Below, in pieces: positions 1 through 6,955 of a stretch of 10,124 nucleotides of DNA. The DNA lies in contig MU070063.1 of assembly GCA_002284615.2 (NCBI GenBank), positions 24,425 through 34,548 on the forward strand. Direction: 5' to 3'. A program made the translations under genes and the position numbers. How positions within the stretch are numbered: position 1 is the stretch's first letter; every line of letters starts with the position of its first letter. The stretch is from Dunaliella salina (lineage: Eukaryota > Chlorophyta > Chlorophyceae > Chlamydomonadales > Dunaliellaceae). The notes under the pieces were generated by a model, which was not told the DNA's origin, made no database searches, and worked only from the letters and a program-made list of their open reading frames with translations.

Positions 1-126
1 CACTGCACCACCTGCATTTGCTTCTGCACACAGCATGCAGCAAAGCGGAATTTGTGGAGCACACACTGCACCACATGTGTTTGCTTCTGCACACAACATG
101 CAAATGATCAAGATTTGTGGACGTTC
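1..126. repeat. 63-bp direct repeat, two copies
   Basis: Bases 1-63 and 64-126 align end to end. Both begin CACTGCACCAC, share TTTGCTTCTGCACACA, and end near ATTTGTGGA. The copies differ at scattered bases, mostly in the second half (AGCAAAGCGG against AATGATCAAG), so this is an old duplication. A looser relative follows at about 220-300. The first copy starts at the window edge, so the array may extend further left. The short open frame over it (52-330) has no recognisable protein features and I do not call it a gene. Confidence 0.75.
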
Positions 127-311
127 ACAACAAAGCGGAGCTTCATTGTGCTGAATTGGAAGTCTTTACTCCTAGCCTCGCAGCCAATCATTACTACAGG
201 TGGCTTATCTTTTAATACAACTTGTGGAGCAGTCACATTGCTACTACCTGCAGACCTGCACCTGCTTCTACTGTGCTATGCAGCAGGCACAGCATGGGTA
301 ATCCTCTATAT

Positions 312-520
312 ATGCAGCAGCAAAGAGTGAAGCGCTCGCAAATGCAGCAGGCACAGAGTGAAGTGCTCACCAATGCGGCAGGCACAGAGTGAAGTGCTCA
401 CCAATGCAGCAGGCACAGAGTGAAGTGCTCACCAATGCAGCAGGCACAGCATGAGTGCTTTACATGCAGCAGATGCAGCATGATTGCCTATAAACATGCA
501 GCAGGCGCAGCATGATTGCT
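312..520. repeat. minisatellite, about 30-31-bp unit
   Basis: Units begin with ATGCAGCAG or a close variant at 312, 342, 373, 404, 435, 464 and 496, giving periods of 30, 31, 31, 31, 29 and 32 bp. The core is ATGCAGCAGGCACAGAGTGA followed by AGTGCTCACCA. The middle three units are nearly identical. The outer ones diverge, and the last two change to GCAGCATGATTGC with an extra ATGCAGC step. Fresh units inside decayed ones are typical of growth by unequal exchange or slippage. No coding function is evident. Confidence 0.85.
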
Positions 521-1094
521 TCCGTGTATGTATCCCACATAGTGGCGGCTCATTACGGCTCAGGTGGCGCACAGGGTACCACGTGGGTCCCCAGTTCCGA
601 TCCTGGACCGCGCGGGCAAAAAATTAGGTTGCCTCCCATTCGGTGTGTGTAGGAACCAATCCTTATCCCCAAAGATGAGCCCCTTCCCCCCCCACCTTTC
701 CTAGCCCCCAAAGGGCTATAAACGTTTCACTGTGCCAAAAGGTGCCTAGTGGGATTATTAGGTCAGTTCAGCCTGACGGGACAGATGGGCAGAAGCAAGT
801 GAAAGTTAAGGGACTCAAGGTCTCTCAGAGTCCTGCCCAACAATTTTGGCACACGAATTCTACCACGCACTTAAAACATGAAATTTCACAGGTCACGAAT
901 TTAAGGCTAATACTAGCGTTCAAGGAAATCCGCAAACCTCGAATGACCCATCCCTGCTCTTGCATGATTGCGCAGGCGGCAGTCACAGAAGCCACAGGGG
1001 AACAAGGTTCTTTAAGGGTGGCTTTTTTCTGGTGCCCATAGGGGATGTTCCTTTTGGCATCAAGGTCGGCAGTATTGGCATTAGAGTGAGCAAT
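521..1094. other. low-copy stretch, no gene seen
   Basis: Nothing here repeats elsewhere in the window. It contains a C-rich run near 675-683 and a small AGCCC/GGGCT hairpin at 703-717. Open frames of about 100-120 codons cross it on both strands (742-1041 plus, 825-1199 minus), but they overlap each other and show no recognisable domain, codon bias or splice context. AGTTCCGATCC near 593 loosely resembles a pol III B box but carries an extra base. Confidence 0.5.
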
Positions 1095-1740
1095 GCAATA
1101 GCCCTGGCTTTTGCAAATCCAGGCCCTGGCTGAGCTGGTCCTCGCAAGAACCCAGGCTTTTGCAAGAGGCATGCAGCAACAATTACAACAACAATACAAA
1201 TCTTACCTTCATTTTGCTGAAATTGCAGTCACTTATAGATTAGCTGTCAGACTATATGGCTGATGGCATTTCTTGAAAACCAGGTGAACCTTGGGAGAGG
1301 AGGTGGCTGTCGGATAGCTCCCGATCAGCAAGTCCATGCTGACCTGGCCCCTGCAAGAGCCATGGCTTGTGCAAATCCGAACCCTGGCCAAGTTGGCCCT
1401 TGCAATAGCCCCGGCCTTATGCAAGACAAGAAGGACCATGCGAAGGGTGGCTATTGGACCATTCCTGGTCAGCATCGCTATGCTGACCTTGCTCCTGCAA
1501 GAGCTCCGGCCTGTGCAAATCCAGATCCTGGCTGAGTGGGCCCTTGCAAGTGTCCAGGCCTTTTGCAAGAGCAGGAGGACCGTGCAAGAACAGCGTTATA
1601 GCTATGTCACCCCTTCCTTTCCTTTACTTGCAAGAGCAGGTGGCTATCACTGATAGTATCAGAGATTCTATGGTCAACAAGCCCATGCTGACACCCCTGC
1701 AAGAGCCCTGGCCTGTGCAAGAGCAGGTAGCTATCAGACA
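1095..1740. repeat. composite TGCAAGAG-rich tandem repeat, left part
   Basis: A long degenerate unit recurs. It opens with GGTGGCTATCGG or similar (about 1302, 1446, 1639 and 1726), continues with GGTCAGCAAGCCCATGCTGAC, and then carries several short subunits built on CCCTGCAAGAGCC and CTGGCCTGTGCAA. The unit starting near 1726 is cut by the TIR element at 1743 and resumes at 2696. The subunit structure gives overlapping open frames on both strands (1263-1535, 1336-1653, 1544-1792 plus; 1233-1568 minus). These are by-products of the repeat, not genes. Confidence 0.75.
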
Positions 1741-1742
1741 TA

Positions 1743-1767
1743 CCGTAGCTCCACAACCAATTCGAAT
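1743..1767 (+). repeat. left terminal inverted repeat
   Basis: The 25-bp left arm starts CCGTAGCTCCACAACC and ends TTCGAAT. It differs from the complement of the right arm at two positions, T/C at base 4 and A/G at base 18. It is directly preceded by the TA target copy. Confidence 0.85.
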
Positions 1768-1840
1768 GGTTTCTCAAAAAAATCGATTTTAGTTGGAATG
1801 GGGGGCTTGGAGTTAATATTTCAATTTGAATGGGTTCGTT

Positions 1841-1890
1841 TGGCTGATGGTAATTTCTAATTTATAAACTCCATTACCCGGTTCAAATCC
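1841..1890 (+). promoter_or_regulatory. possible pol III A/B-box pair (tRNA-derived SINE-like)
   Basis: GGTTCAAATCC at 1880-1890 fits the pol III B-box consensus fully. TGGCTGATGG at 1841-1850 is a gapped match to the A box. The 39-base start-to-start spacing is a little shorter than in a tRNA. The surrounding sequence does not fold into an acceptor stem and the T stem pairs at only about three of five positions, so this is not a functional tRNA. It could be a decayed tRNA-derived SINE head inside the TIR element, or chance. Confidence 0.25.
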
Positions 1891-2089
1891 TTGCTGCTGC
1901 GGTTGCTGGAGGTTATGCTGATGGTGATGCTGATGCTGGGAAGCTGACTGGAAGAGCTCTCTTCAAAGTAGAGCTACATGAGAGAGGGAGATAAAAAGAA
2001 GGGAATACGCACCCACAAAGGAATGTGGGTGGTGCACACTCACACGTGTGCACCCTGGCACACTTACGCGCGCGCACATGCGCACGCGT

Positions 2090-2090
<1 letters not shown>

Positions 2091-2159
<69 letters not shown>
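2091..2159. repeat. (CA)n microsatellite, 69 bp
   Basis: A pure CA array of about 34.5 units lies inside the TIR element. It is preceded by GC-rich alternating sequence (CGCGCGCACATGCGCACGCGTG), so 2065-2159 is an unbroken pyrimidine-purine alternation of 95 bases, the pattern most prone to Z-DNA. Open frames reading poly-His/Thr or poly-Cys/Val across it are artefacts. Confidence 0.97.
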
Positions 2160-2165
<6 letters not shown>

Positions 2166-2668
2166 CTCACGTACCAGCATCCAAACCTAAGCAACCCATA
2201 ACCTGTGGCTGTTATACACTGCTGACACTGGAGCCCATGCAACTTCAACCGAGTCGTCAACTGGAGGACGCCCCGCAGGGTTATTCTGCTTTGCTGGCTG
2301 CCCCGAACCTGTGGGGGTTCAATACGGTGTCCGTATCAAGGTTGTTCCTACCCGTGGTGCTTGGGGACTAGATTCGCTTGCGCAGCTTTTCCTTTTTTCT
2401 TTGCTGGCTGCCCCTCCTTGGATGCCTGGGCAGTGAAAAGCTGGGCTTGGTCTGCTAAGGGGTGCTCATCAGGGGCTTACAGGCTAAGCCATCTAGCGAA
2501 CGTAACGCGGTCCGAGCTTGAGCTTGGGGCCTGTGAGGCCACTTCTAGCGCTTGCCCTTGTCTGCCCCGAGATGAACTAATTCCCATTTTGATGCAGTTC
2601 AAGCTTGGCAATAATCGATTTAAAAATTTCCAAAAATTTTCCTCCTATTAATTTATATTACTACCAAT

Positions 2669-2693
2669 ATTCGAACTGGTTGTGGAGCTGCGG
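2669..2693 (-). repeat. right terminal inverted repeat
   Basis: The 25-bp right arm, read on the minus strand, starts CCGCAGCTCCACAACC and ends TTCGAAT. It is followed on the plus strand by the second TA copy and then by the interrupted host repeat. Confidence 0.85.
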
Positions 2694-2790
2694 TATTATG
2701 GTCAACAAGCCCGTGCTAACTTAGTCCCTCTTGCACAAGAGCCCTGACCTGTGCAATAGCAGGGGGCTGTTGGATGGCCACTGGTCAATC
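2694..2790. repeat. composite TGCAAGAG-rich repeat, continuation after insertion
   Basis: The interrupted unit resumes here with ATGGTCAACAAGCCCGTGCT, matching 1669-1692, then CTTGCACAAGAGCCCTGACCTGTGCAATAGCAGG, matching 1695-1727. A new unit start, GGGGGCTGTTGGATGG, follows near 2767. Similarity fades after about 2790. Confidence 0.75.
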
Positions 2791-2859
2791 GCAACAGATT
2801 CTTGTGGGTGGGGGACTGAGCGGAGACTAGCCCGTTTCTGTATAAGCTTATACTTAAAG

Positions 2860-3515
2860 CAGGAGGATGAAAAAATAGTGTACGTCATGTCAAAATTCTC
2901 AGCGGGAGGCCCAGAAGGACCACCCACCCTCCCTCCCCCCAAATACTGCCCCCCTCCCCACAATAAGGGTACCAACCTGCTCCTTTTTTACAATAGCTAT
3001 CACTCTGCACACTTGTCGCAGTCAAACACTGTGTTGGAGCAGAGTTATTGGGCAAAAACTGGTGAACGGACGCCCATGCAAATCTGTCCTTCCAGGCACC
3101 CACAACTGGCTTGCAAGTCCATAAATTGCCCTTCTGAATTCACCATGCAAGGACGTATTATACATTGCCACTATCATGGAAGTTTGGATTTGCTTGCTGC
3201 ATGTATGCCTACACACCCCCAGCAACTTATGCCCATGCGCATGTGGCACTGACTCTGATCCATGCACGGAGACTCCTGCTTTTACCCAATTTGCTCTAAG
3301 ACGGTGCCAATCGACAGTTCTCAAGCTCAGGAATCCATTGGTATTTTTACTTTGAGAAAGTGCCTCAGAAAAACTTTTGGAGGGGGGGTCCCAAAAAGTC
3401 CAGACACCTCGAAGGACCACCGACCAACCACCCTGTCTGATTGGAGCCATACATACATCATTCGATCCTCTCGTTCTCAGGATTTAAAATATGTAGTTTG
3501 AGTTCGGATTGACAC
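2860..3515 (+). mobile_element. dispersed element family, copy 1
   Basis: This stretch aligns over about 600 bases with the reverse complement of 8380-8985. Landmarks are a 25-base identity (3235-3259 against 8639-8663), CATGxCAAAATTCT at 2886-2899, the CCxAxAAGGACCACCCACCC block at 2911, CGGACGCCCATGCAAATCTG near 3067, and GGTGCCAATxGA near 3303. The two ends also resemble each other in direct orientation (about 2895-3005 and 3370-3500: AAGGACCACC, CCAACCACCC and TACCAAxC motifs). That could mean short terminal direct repeats, as in a small non-autonomous retroelement (TRIM), or an older internal duplication. The open frames across it, up to 173 codons, are not conserved in frame in the second copy because of many indels. 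Confidence 0.7.
3372..3402. repeat. degenerate hairpin in element copy 1
   Basis: ACTTTTGGA and TCCCAAAAAGT flank a G-run, forming an imperfect stem. The equivalent place in copy 2 (8481-8527) is a near-perfect 21-bp hairpin, so copy 1 appears to have lost the inner arm and loop. Confidence 0.5.
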
Positions 3516-3840
3516 ATGACGTACGAAAGTTATGCAGGCTGGTGCCTCCTGCTTAAAGAGTATCATTATAAGCACCCTATTTGCTGCCAAAAGAGCAGGA
3601 CCATAAGGGATTTCAGCTGCTGGCCGAGCACTGACACATGCACATCGAACGAATGCTCACCAGTCAGGATGCAAATTTTAGACACCTTCGAGGTTCTTGG
3701 CTCGGCGTAGCAGGTCTCCGGGGAATGTGGGCCATTCGCTGAGCACCGACGCATGCATGAGCTAAGAATGATCAATGCTCATGGATACAATTTCTGTAAA
3801 AGACCACTCACTTTGTTTGCTTGGTGCAGGAGGTCTTTTA
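3516..3840. repeat. short degenerate units preceding the 117-130-bp array
   Basis: Two places resemble the ends of the downstream unit joined without its centre. At about 3607-3642, GGGATTTCAGCTGCTGGCCG is followed by AGCACTGACACATGCA. At about 3721-3760, GGAATGTGGGCCATTCGCTG is followed by AGCACCGACGCATGCA. In the full units about 60 bases separate AGCACC from GACxCATGCA. The rest of the stretch shows no gene. GTGCCTCCTGCTTAAA at 3542 recurs nearly unchanged at 4721, so a further dispersed repeat may be present. Confidence 0.55.
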
Positions 3841-4325
3841 GGGATGCGAGCCACTGGCTGAGCACCCCCAGTTCTTCTTCACTAGGCTCTCCTCGCACCC
3901 ACCCCGCTGTAAGGTTGCGTGCCTGCGGGTGCAACACGCAGCAAAAAAGGTCTTTCAGGGATGCTAGCCATTGGCTGAGCATCCCCTCTTCCTTTTCACT
4001 AGGCTCTCCTCGCACCCACCCTGCTGTAAGGTTGCGCGCCTGCGGGTGACGCATGCAGCAAAAAAGGTCTTACAATTTTTTCTTACAGGGATGCGAGCCA
4101 TTGGCTGAACACCCTTACTTCTTCTTCACTAGGTCCTCTCGCACCCACCCTGCTGTAAAGTTGCGCGCCTGCGGGTGACACATGCAGCTAAAAAGGTCTT
4201 ACAATTTTTCTCTTACAGGGATGCGAGCCATTGGCTGAGCACCCCCAACCTTTCTTCACTAGGCTCTCCTCGCACCCACCCTGCTGTAAGGTTGCGCGCC
4301 TGCGGGTGACACATGCAGCGAAAAC
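3841..4325. repeat. tandem array, four units of 117-130 bp
   Basis: Units begin with GGGATGCGAGCCA or a close variant at 3841, 3958, 4088 and 4218, giving periods of 117, 130 and 130. Each continues through TGGCTGAGCACCCC, a pyrimidine-rich TTCTTCACTAGGCTCTCC, CGCACCCACCCTGCTGTAA, GGTTGCGCGCCTGCGGGTG and CACATGCAGC, ending in AAAAAGGTCTT. The longer period comes from about 13 extra bases (TTACAATTTTT plus a second TCTTACAG) ahead of units 3 and 4. Identity between units is high, so the array is fairly young. Open frames cross it on both strands (3753-4049 plus, 3779-4054 minus) because the first two units are free of stops, not because of coding. Confidence 0.92.
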
Positions 4326-4514
4326 AGGAATGGCCCCAGGGGTTCCTTTGTGCTGTTTCCCCTGCCTTTTACCACCATTGCACACACTATTGCACTCCTT
4401 CTTTTTCTCTGGAATCTCTTTGCAACTGGACTGTTGTGAACTTGTATGCGTTTGCGCTGTATGTGTTTGCTTGGAACACCGTTGCTATCCTTGTGTGTAA
4501 TTGATGCAACAGTG
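4326..4514. other. unassigned spacer, no gene seen
   Basis: A T- and TG-rich stretch after the tandem array with no repeat partner found in the window. Frames of 60-90 codons cross it but have no recognisable motif and overlap one another. Confidence 0.4.
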
Positions 4515-4665
4515 TTGGTGATACATAGGTGGGCACCAACAGACTGATGCACACTTGAGCCTCCTCTCAAGATAAAGGCAAGCTGTGCAGTCCATGTCTG
4601 GCCGCTTGTAAAGAAAGGTCACCTGCCCGGAATGGCAGGGCCCCACCTCTTTAACTTGCTTTGTG
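4515..4665 (+). repeat. second dispersed repeat family, copy 1
   Basis: About 4585-4650 (GCAGTCCATGTCTGGCCGC, AAAGGTCACCTGCC, GGCAGGGCCCCA) matches the reverse complement of about 9297-9360. Weaker similarity reaches GGTGATACATA near 4516, against GGTGACACATA on the minus strand near 9420. The copies differ by several small indels. Neither has an open frame of note, and I do not recognise the family. Confidence 0.65.
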
Positions 4666-4678
4666 GTTGCAAAGGTGC

Positions 4679-4715
4679 AAAAAGGCTAATGCAAAAGCAC
4701 CAAAAGGCTAATGCA
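4679..4715. repeat. short 22-bp direct repeat
   Basis: AAAAGGCTAATGCA occurs at 4679 and again at 4702, separated by AAAGCACC. This is a simple two-copy duplication. Confidence 0.7.
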
Positions 4716-4861
4716 TGCCTGTGCTTCCTGCTTAAATGCTGCAGTTGCACCCAACCTGCTATTTGTTAGCGCATGTGTGGTGGGAATGTGTTCGGCAGGG
4801 GCCTTCACATGCACGGGCACAGACACAATCACAAGTGGCAAATCCAAACACAAAGCGTAGA

Positions 4862-5092
4862 GCTCCTCTCTTACCCCATCCTCCAGCCCACATGATCTCA
4901 CAGCTGCTCTTGCTGGCTTCATCCTCCCTTACATCCTCAGCATCCGCCAGCCCCTACGCTTTCCCAGTTCTTGCTGACTTCATCCTCTCTTACACCCTCA
5001 GCATCCGCCAGCCCCCATGCTTTCCCAGTTCTTGCTGGCTCCATCCTCTCCTACATCCTCAGCGTCCGCCAGCCCACATGCTTCCACGGCTA
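4862..5092. repeat. 61-bp tandem repeat, three full units plus a partial
   Basis: Units begin CTTGCTGGCTTCATCCTC or a close variant at 4909, 4970 and 5031, each 61 bp, with shared ACATCCTCAGCATCCGCCAG and GCTTTCCCAGTT. A shortened earlier unit covers about 4862-4908 and similarity fades after about 5092. The plus-strand frame 4736-5173 (145 codons) runs through the array. Because 61 is not a multiple of three, each unit is read in a different frame, which argues against a protein-coding array. Confidence 0.9.
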
Positions 5093-5690
5093 CTAGCCCT
5101 CTCCGACCTTGCGGTCAGCTCACAGCAAGTGTGTAGGTATTCTCAGGCTGTGCACAACTTTCCAGCAAGGTAAGTGAATGCATGTTGCATCCCGTAGTGT
5201 CACGAGTGCTAGGAAAAAAGTACCTGCGAAGGTGTCTTGTAGGTGTTGGTGTCTTTTAATTTGTATGCTATGGATGCACATCTCTGCCTGTGAACCTTTT
5301 TCGATTAAGTTGCTGACAAAGGAATAGTGCTTGAGGGGTAAGAGACAAAGTGTGCGCCACAAATCAATCCTTCGGGTTTCATACTCAATGCCAAGGTGTT
5401 GAACAAGACAGCCAAGTTAAGCAGCTTTGAGGAGTCCTGGATGCTTAAGAAAGCTGCTCATTGGGACAGCAAAGCACCTTGCCTCTGACCTTTTTCATCT
5501 AAAAGAAACTTTTAGACTGCACCTCTGAGAGGTCATTTCTGCTGCTGCGCTCCTGTACTTATAAGATCAGAAACGGGTATGCGGGACATCATTGCGGCTG
5601 CAAATTTGCACTTTTTGCACCACTTCTCCTGTACCACAACATCTATCATAAAAACTGAACAGTGCTGGCATGTGTACCTCACACACTCAC
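5093..5690. other. unassigned stretch with two small hairpins
   Basis: No gene is supported. Two perfect small inverted repeats lie close together: CTAAAAG/CTTTTAG at 5499-5515 with a 3-base loop, and ACCTC/GAGGT at 5521-5533. The minus-strand frame 5120-5362 has no recognisable motif. If the exon-like block at 5691-5835 belongs to a minus-strand gene, its next exon would lie here or further left, but none is evident. Confidence 0.4.
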
Positions 5691-5835
5691 TCCTTCTCTC
5701 TGTGCAGCTTCCACAGCAGCAATGCGCCGGAGGCGAAGCAGGTACGCAGACTGGGCGGCCCGCAGGGCCTCCTGCCCCTCTGCTGCAATGCGGCGCAGTT
5801 TCTTGAGGTGTGCTTCGTGCGCCACCCCTACCAAC
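5691..5835 (-). CDS. candidate internal exon, unrecognised protein (copy 1 of 3)
   Basis: On the minus strand 145 bases lie between an acceptor-like GGCAG (AG at 5837-5836) and a good donor-like GGA|GTGAGT (donor at 5690-5685). After one base they read 48 codons without a stop. The product is helical and Ala/Arg/Leu-rich, with VGVAHEAHLKKLRRIAAEGQ and, after it, AYLLRLRRIAAVEAA. The second segment looks like an internal repeat of LKKLRRIAAEGQEAL. The open frame runs on past both splice sites (5873-5679). Two related blocks lie upstream on the same strand, and most differences from copy 2 are silent third-position changes. I do not recognise the family. It could be a real exon, a captured gene fragment in a transposon, or chance; the plus strand is also open here. 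Confidence 0.3.
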
Positions 5836-5907
5836 CTGCCAGCCAGCACACAGAAGGGCAAGGTAAATTCCACCTAATAATAAACAGCAAGCAAAAACAT
5901 CCCTTTT

Positions 5908-5992
5908 TCAGGGTGTTGCTAAGGCCTCCTGCCCCTCTGCCGCACCGCGGTGCAGCCTTTTGAGGTGTGCCTCATGTGCCACCCCAACCAGT
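5908..5992 (-). pseudogene. exon-like block, copy 2, truncated by a stop
   Basis: On the minus strand this matches copy 1 from the same acceptor position (TGCAG, AG at 5994-5993), reading one base and then LVGVAHEAHLKRLHRGAAEG followed by QEA. Seven codon differences before QEA are synonymous, against three amino-acid changes (K/R, R/H, I/G). After QEA the similarity ends, and the frame stops at 5910-5908 after four further codons. It lacks the second half of copy 1, so it is probably a partial duplicate or degraded exon. Confidence 0.35.
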
Positions 5993-6144
5993 CTGCATAC
6001 AGCAAAGGCATGCAATTTGATGGGAGACGCTCAAGGAAACAAAGTGCGATTGACAATGACCAGCATCTCACTGTATATTCACTTACACTGTTACAGTGCA
6101 AAGATTGGGGGTAAATATTTGCGAGCCTTATAAGCTGTGATCAG

Positions 6145-6193
6145 GCCTTCCTGCCCCACTGCTGCAGTACGCCACAGCCTTTTGAGGCACAAG
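6145..6193 (-). pseudogene. exon-like block, copy 3, short fragment
   Basis: The minus strand reads CLKRLWRTAAVGQEG, aligning with HLKKLRRIAAEGQEA of copy 1 and sharing the AAA AGG codons with copy 2. The upstream VGVAHEA part is replaced by unrelated A-rich sequence. Only about 49 bases remain alignable, and no splice signal is convincing. Confidence 0.3.
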
Positions 6194-6480
6194 TTTTTTT
6201 ACACAAACATACCACACCAAAGCATGCATCGCCTCCTGGACACTTGTATCAGGCTGCGGGTGCATGCACCTGCGCCAGTCCTGTGGGGCTGGACTCATTT
6301 GCAGGGTTGGCCTATTCTGTACATGGGCTTTTTAGACATGATAAATATGTATGCGCACATGCATATGTATGTATACCTCTTGGCACGTATGTATTGAAAT
6401 TTCCACTAAACTGTTAAAGGATTCAGGTGTGGCTGTGTTTATGCCATAAATATAAAAATACAGAATTGGCCAACTCCACT
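6194..6480. other. unassigned spacer, no gene seen
   Basis: AT-rich with alternating TATGTATGTATAC-like runs near 6345-6375. The plus-strand frame 6137-6397 overlaps the copy 3 block in the opposite sense and has no recognisable motif. Confidence 0.4.
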
Positions 6481-6483
<3 letters not shown>

Positions 6484-6571
<88 letters not shown>

Positions 6572-6572
6572 N

Positions 6573-6605
<33 letters not shown>

Positions 6606-6616
6606 NTGTNNGTGTN

Positions 6617-6675
<59 letters not shown>
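6484..6675. repeat. (GT)96 microsatellite with unresolved bases
   Basis: The array is a 192-bp uninterrupted GT run apart from N at 6572, 6606, 6610, 6611 and 6616. T stays on odd and G on even coordinates on both sides of every N, so the Ns stand for unread bases, not a visible phase slip. The true length is uncertain because long dinucleotide runs often collapse in assembly. Poly-Cys/Val and poly-His/Thr frames over it are artefacts. Confidence 0.97.
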
Positions 6676-6676
<1 letters not shown>

Positions 6677-6955
6677 CCTCATGCTTGTGAACAGGATAGG
6701 AAATACGACAGACAGTACATGCCAAGTCAAACTGCATGCATTATAAAAGAAGACTACCCACGCCAGGTTTGGCTGCATGCATTAAGGAAAGAATCCTTAA
6801 TCAGCAAGTAAATAAGTGTCTCATCCGATAGGCTTACAGGCCTCTTGCCTAGCCTCAACTAAGCTATGAGCCCACAAAGAGAACCCGTGCGTGTCTCTTG
6901 TGCTTACATAAGCGTCCTTGTGCGACCCCTGCTTGCCTTCAAACGTGTACAAATG
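6676..6955. other. unassigned spacer, no gene seen
   Basis: GGCTGCATGCATTAA near 6770 resembles AACTGCATGCATTAT near 6729, a short direct repeat about 40 bases apart. The minus-strand frame 7048-6821 shows no domain and runs into the tandem array on its right. Confidence 0.4.

Larger units (their letters stand above)
1743..2693. mobile_element. 951-bp non-autonomous TIR transposon with TA target duplication
   Basis: Both ends carry 25-bp terminal inverted repeats, 1743-1767 and 2669-2693, matching at 23 of 25 positions and starting CCGTAGCTCC and CCGCAGCTCC inward. Looser inverted similarity (AAATCGATT near 1780 and 2618) continues inside. Each end is flanked by TA (1741-1742 and 2694-2695). 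The composite repeat unit interrupted on the left continues on the right, and removing the element with one TA gives a junction of the same length as the uninterrupted unit at 1657-1679. That is direct evidence of insertion. No transposase frame is visible, so mobilisation in trans is inferred. A TA duplication fits Tc1/mariner or Stowaway-like elements, but the ends do not match the Stowaway terminus I know. Confidence 0.85.

Noticed and set aside
312..520. CRISPR-like array
   Set aside because: Units are contiguous without unique spacers and the context is eukaryotic.
560..620. SINE-like pol III promoter at AGTTCCGATCC
   Set aside because: The B box carries an extra base and the A-box candidate is poor.
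1233..1653. Overlapping frames of 90-111 codons on both strands
   Set aside because: They are by-products of the composite TGCAAGAG repeat, with no domain or splice context.
1834..1905. A tRNA gene around the GGTTCAAATCC box
   Set aside because: No acceptor stem forms, the T stem pairs poorly, and the A-to-B spacing is short.
1978..2371. Open frames reading poly-His/Thr or poly-Cys/Val over the CA array
   Set aside because: They exist only because CA and GT arrays contain no stop codons in any frame.
3753..4054. Frames of 91-98 codons on both strands
   Set aside because: Both lie in the tandem array. The apparent peptide repeats come from the 117-bp period, which is a multiple of three here; the next unit is 130 bp and the frame ends.
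4736..5173. 145-codon plus-strand frame
   Set aside because: It runs through 61-bp tandem units. Since 61 is not a multiple of three, successive units encode unrelated peptides.
5707..5861. Plus-strand exon with CTGTGCAG acceptor and AAG|GTAAAT donor
   Set aside because: The splice signals are respectable, but the peptide is Arg/Cys-rich and typical of an antisense shadow, and changes between copies are less conservative than on the minus strand. Not excluded outright.
6332..6811. Several overlapping frames of 85-148 codons over the GT array
   Set aside because: Dinucleotide-run artefacts that also read through N bases.
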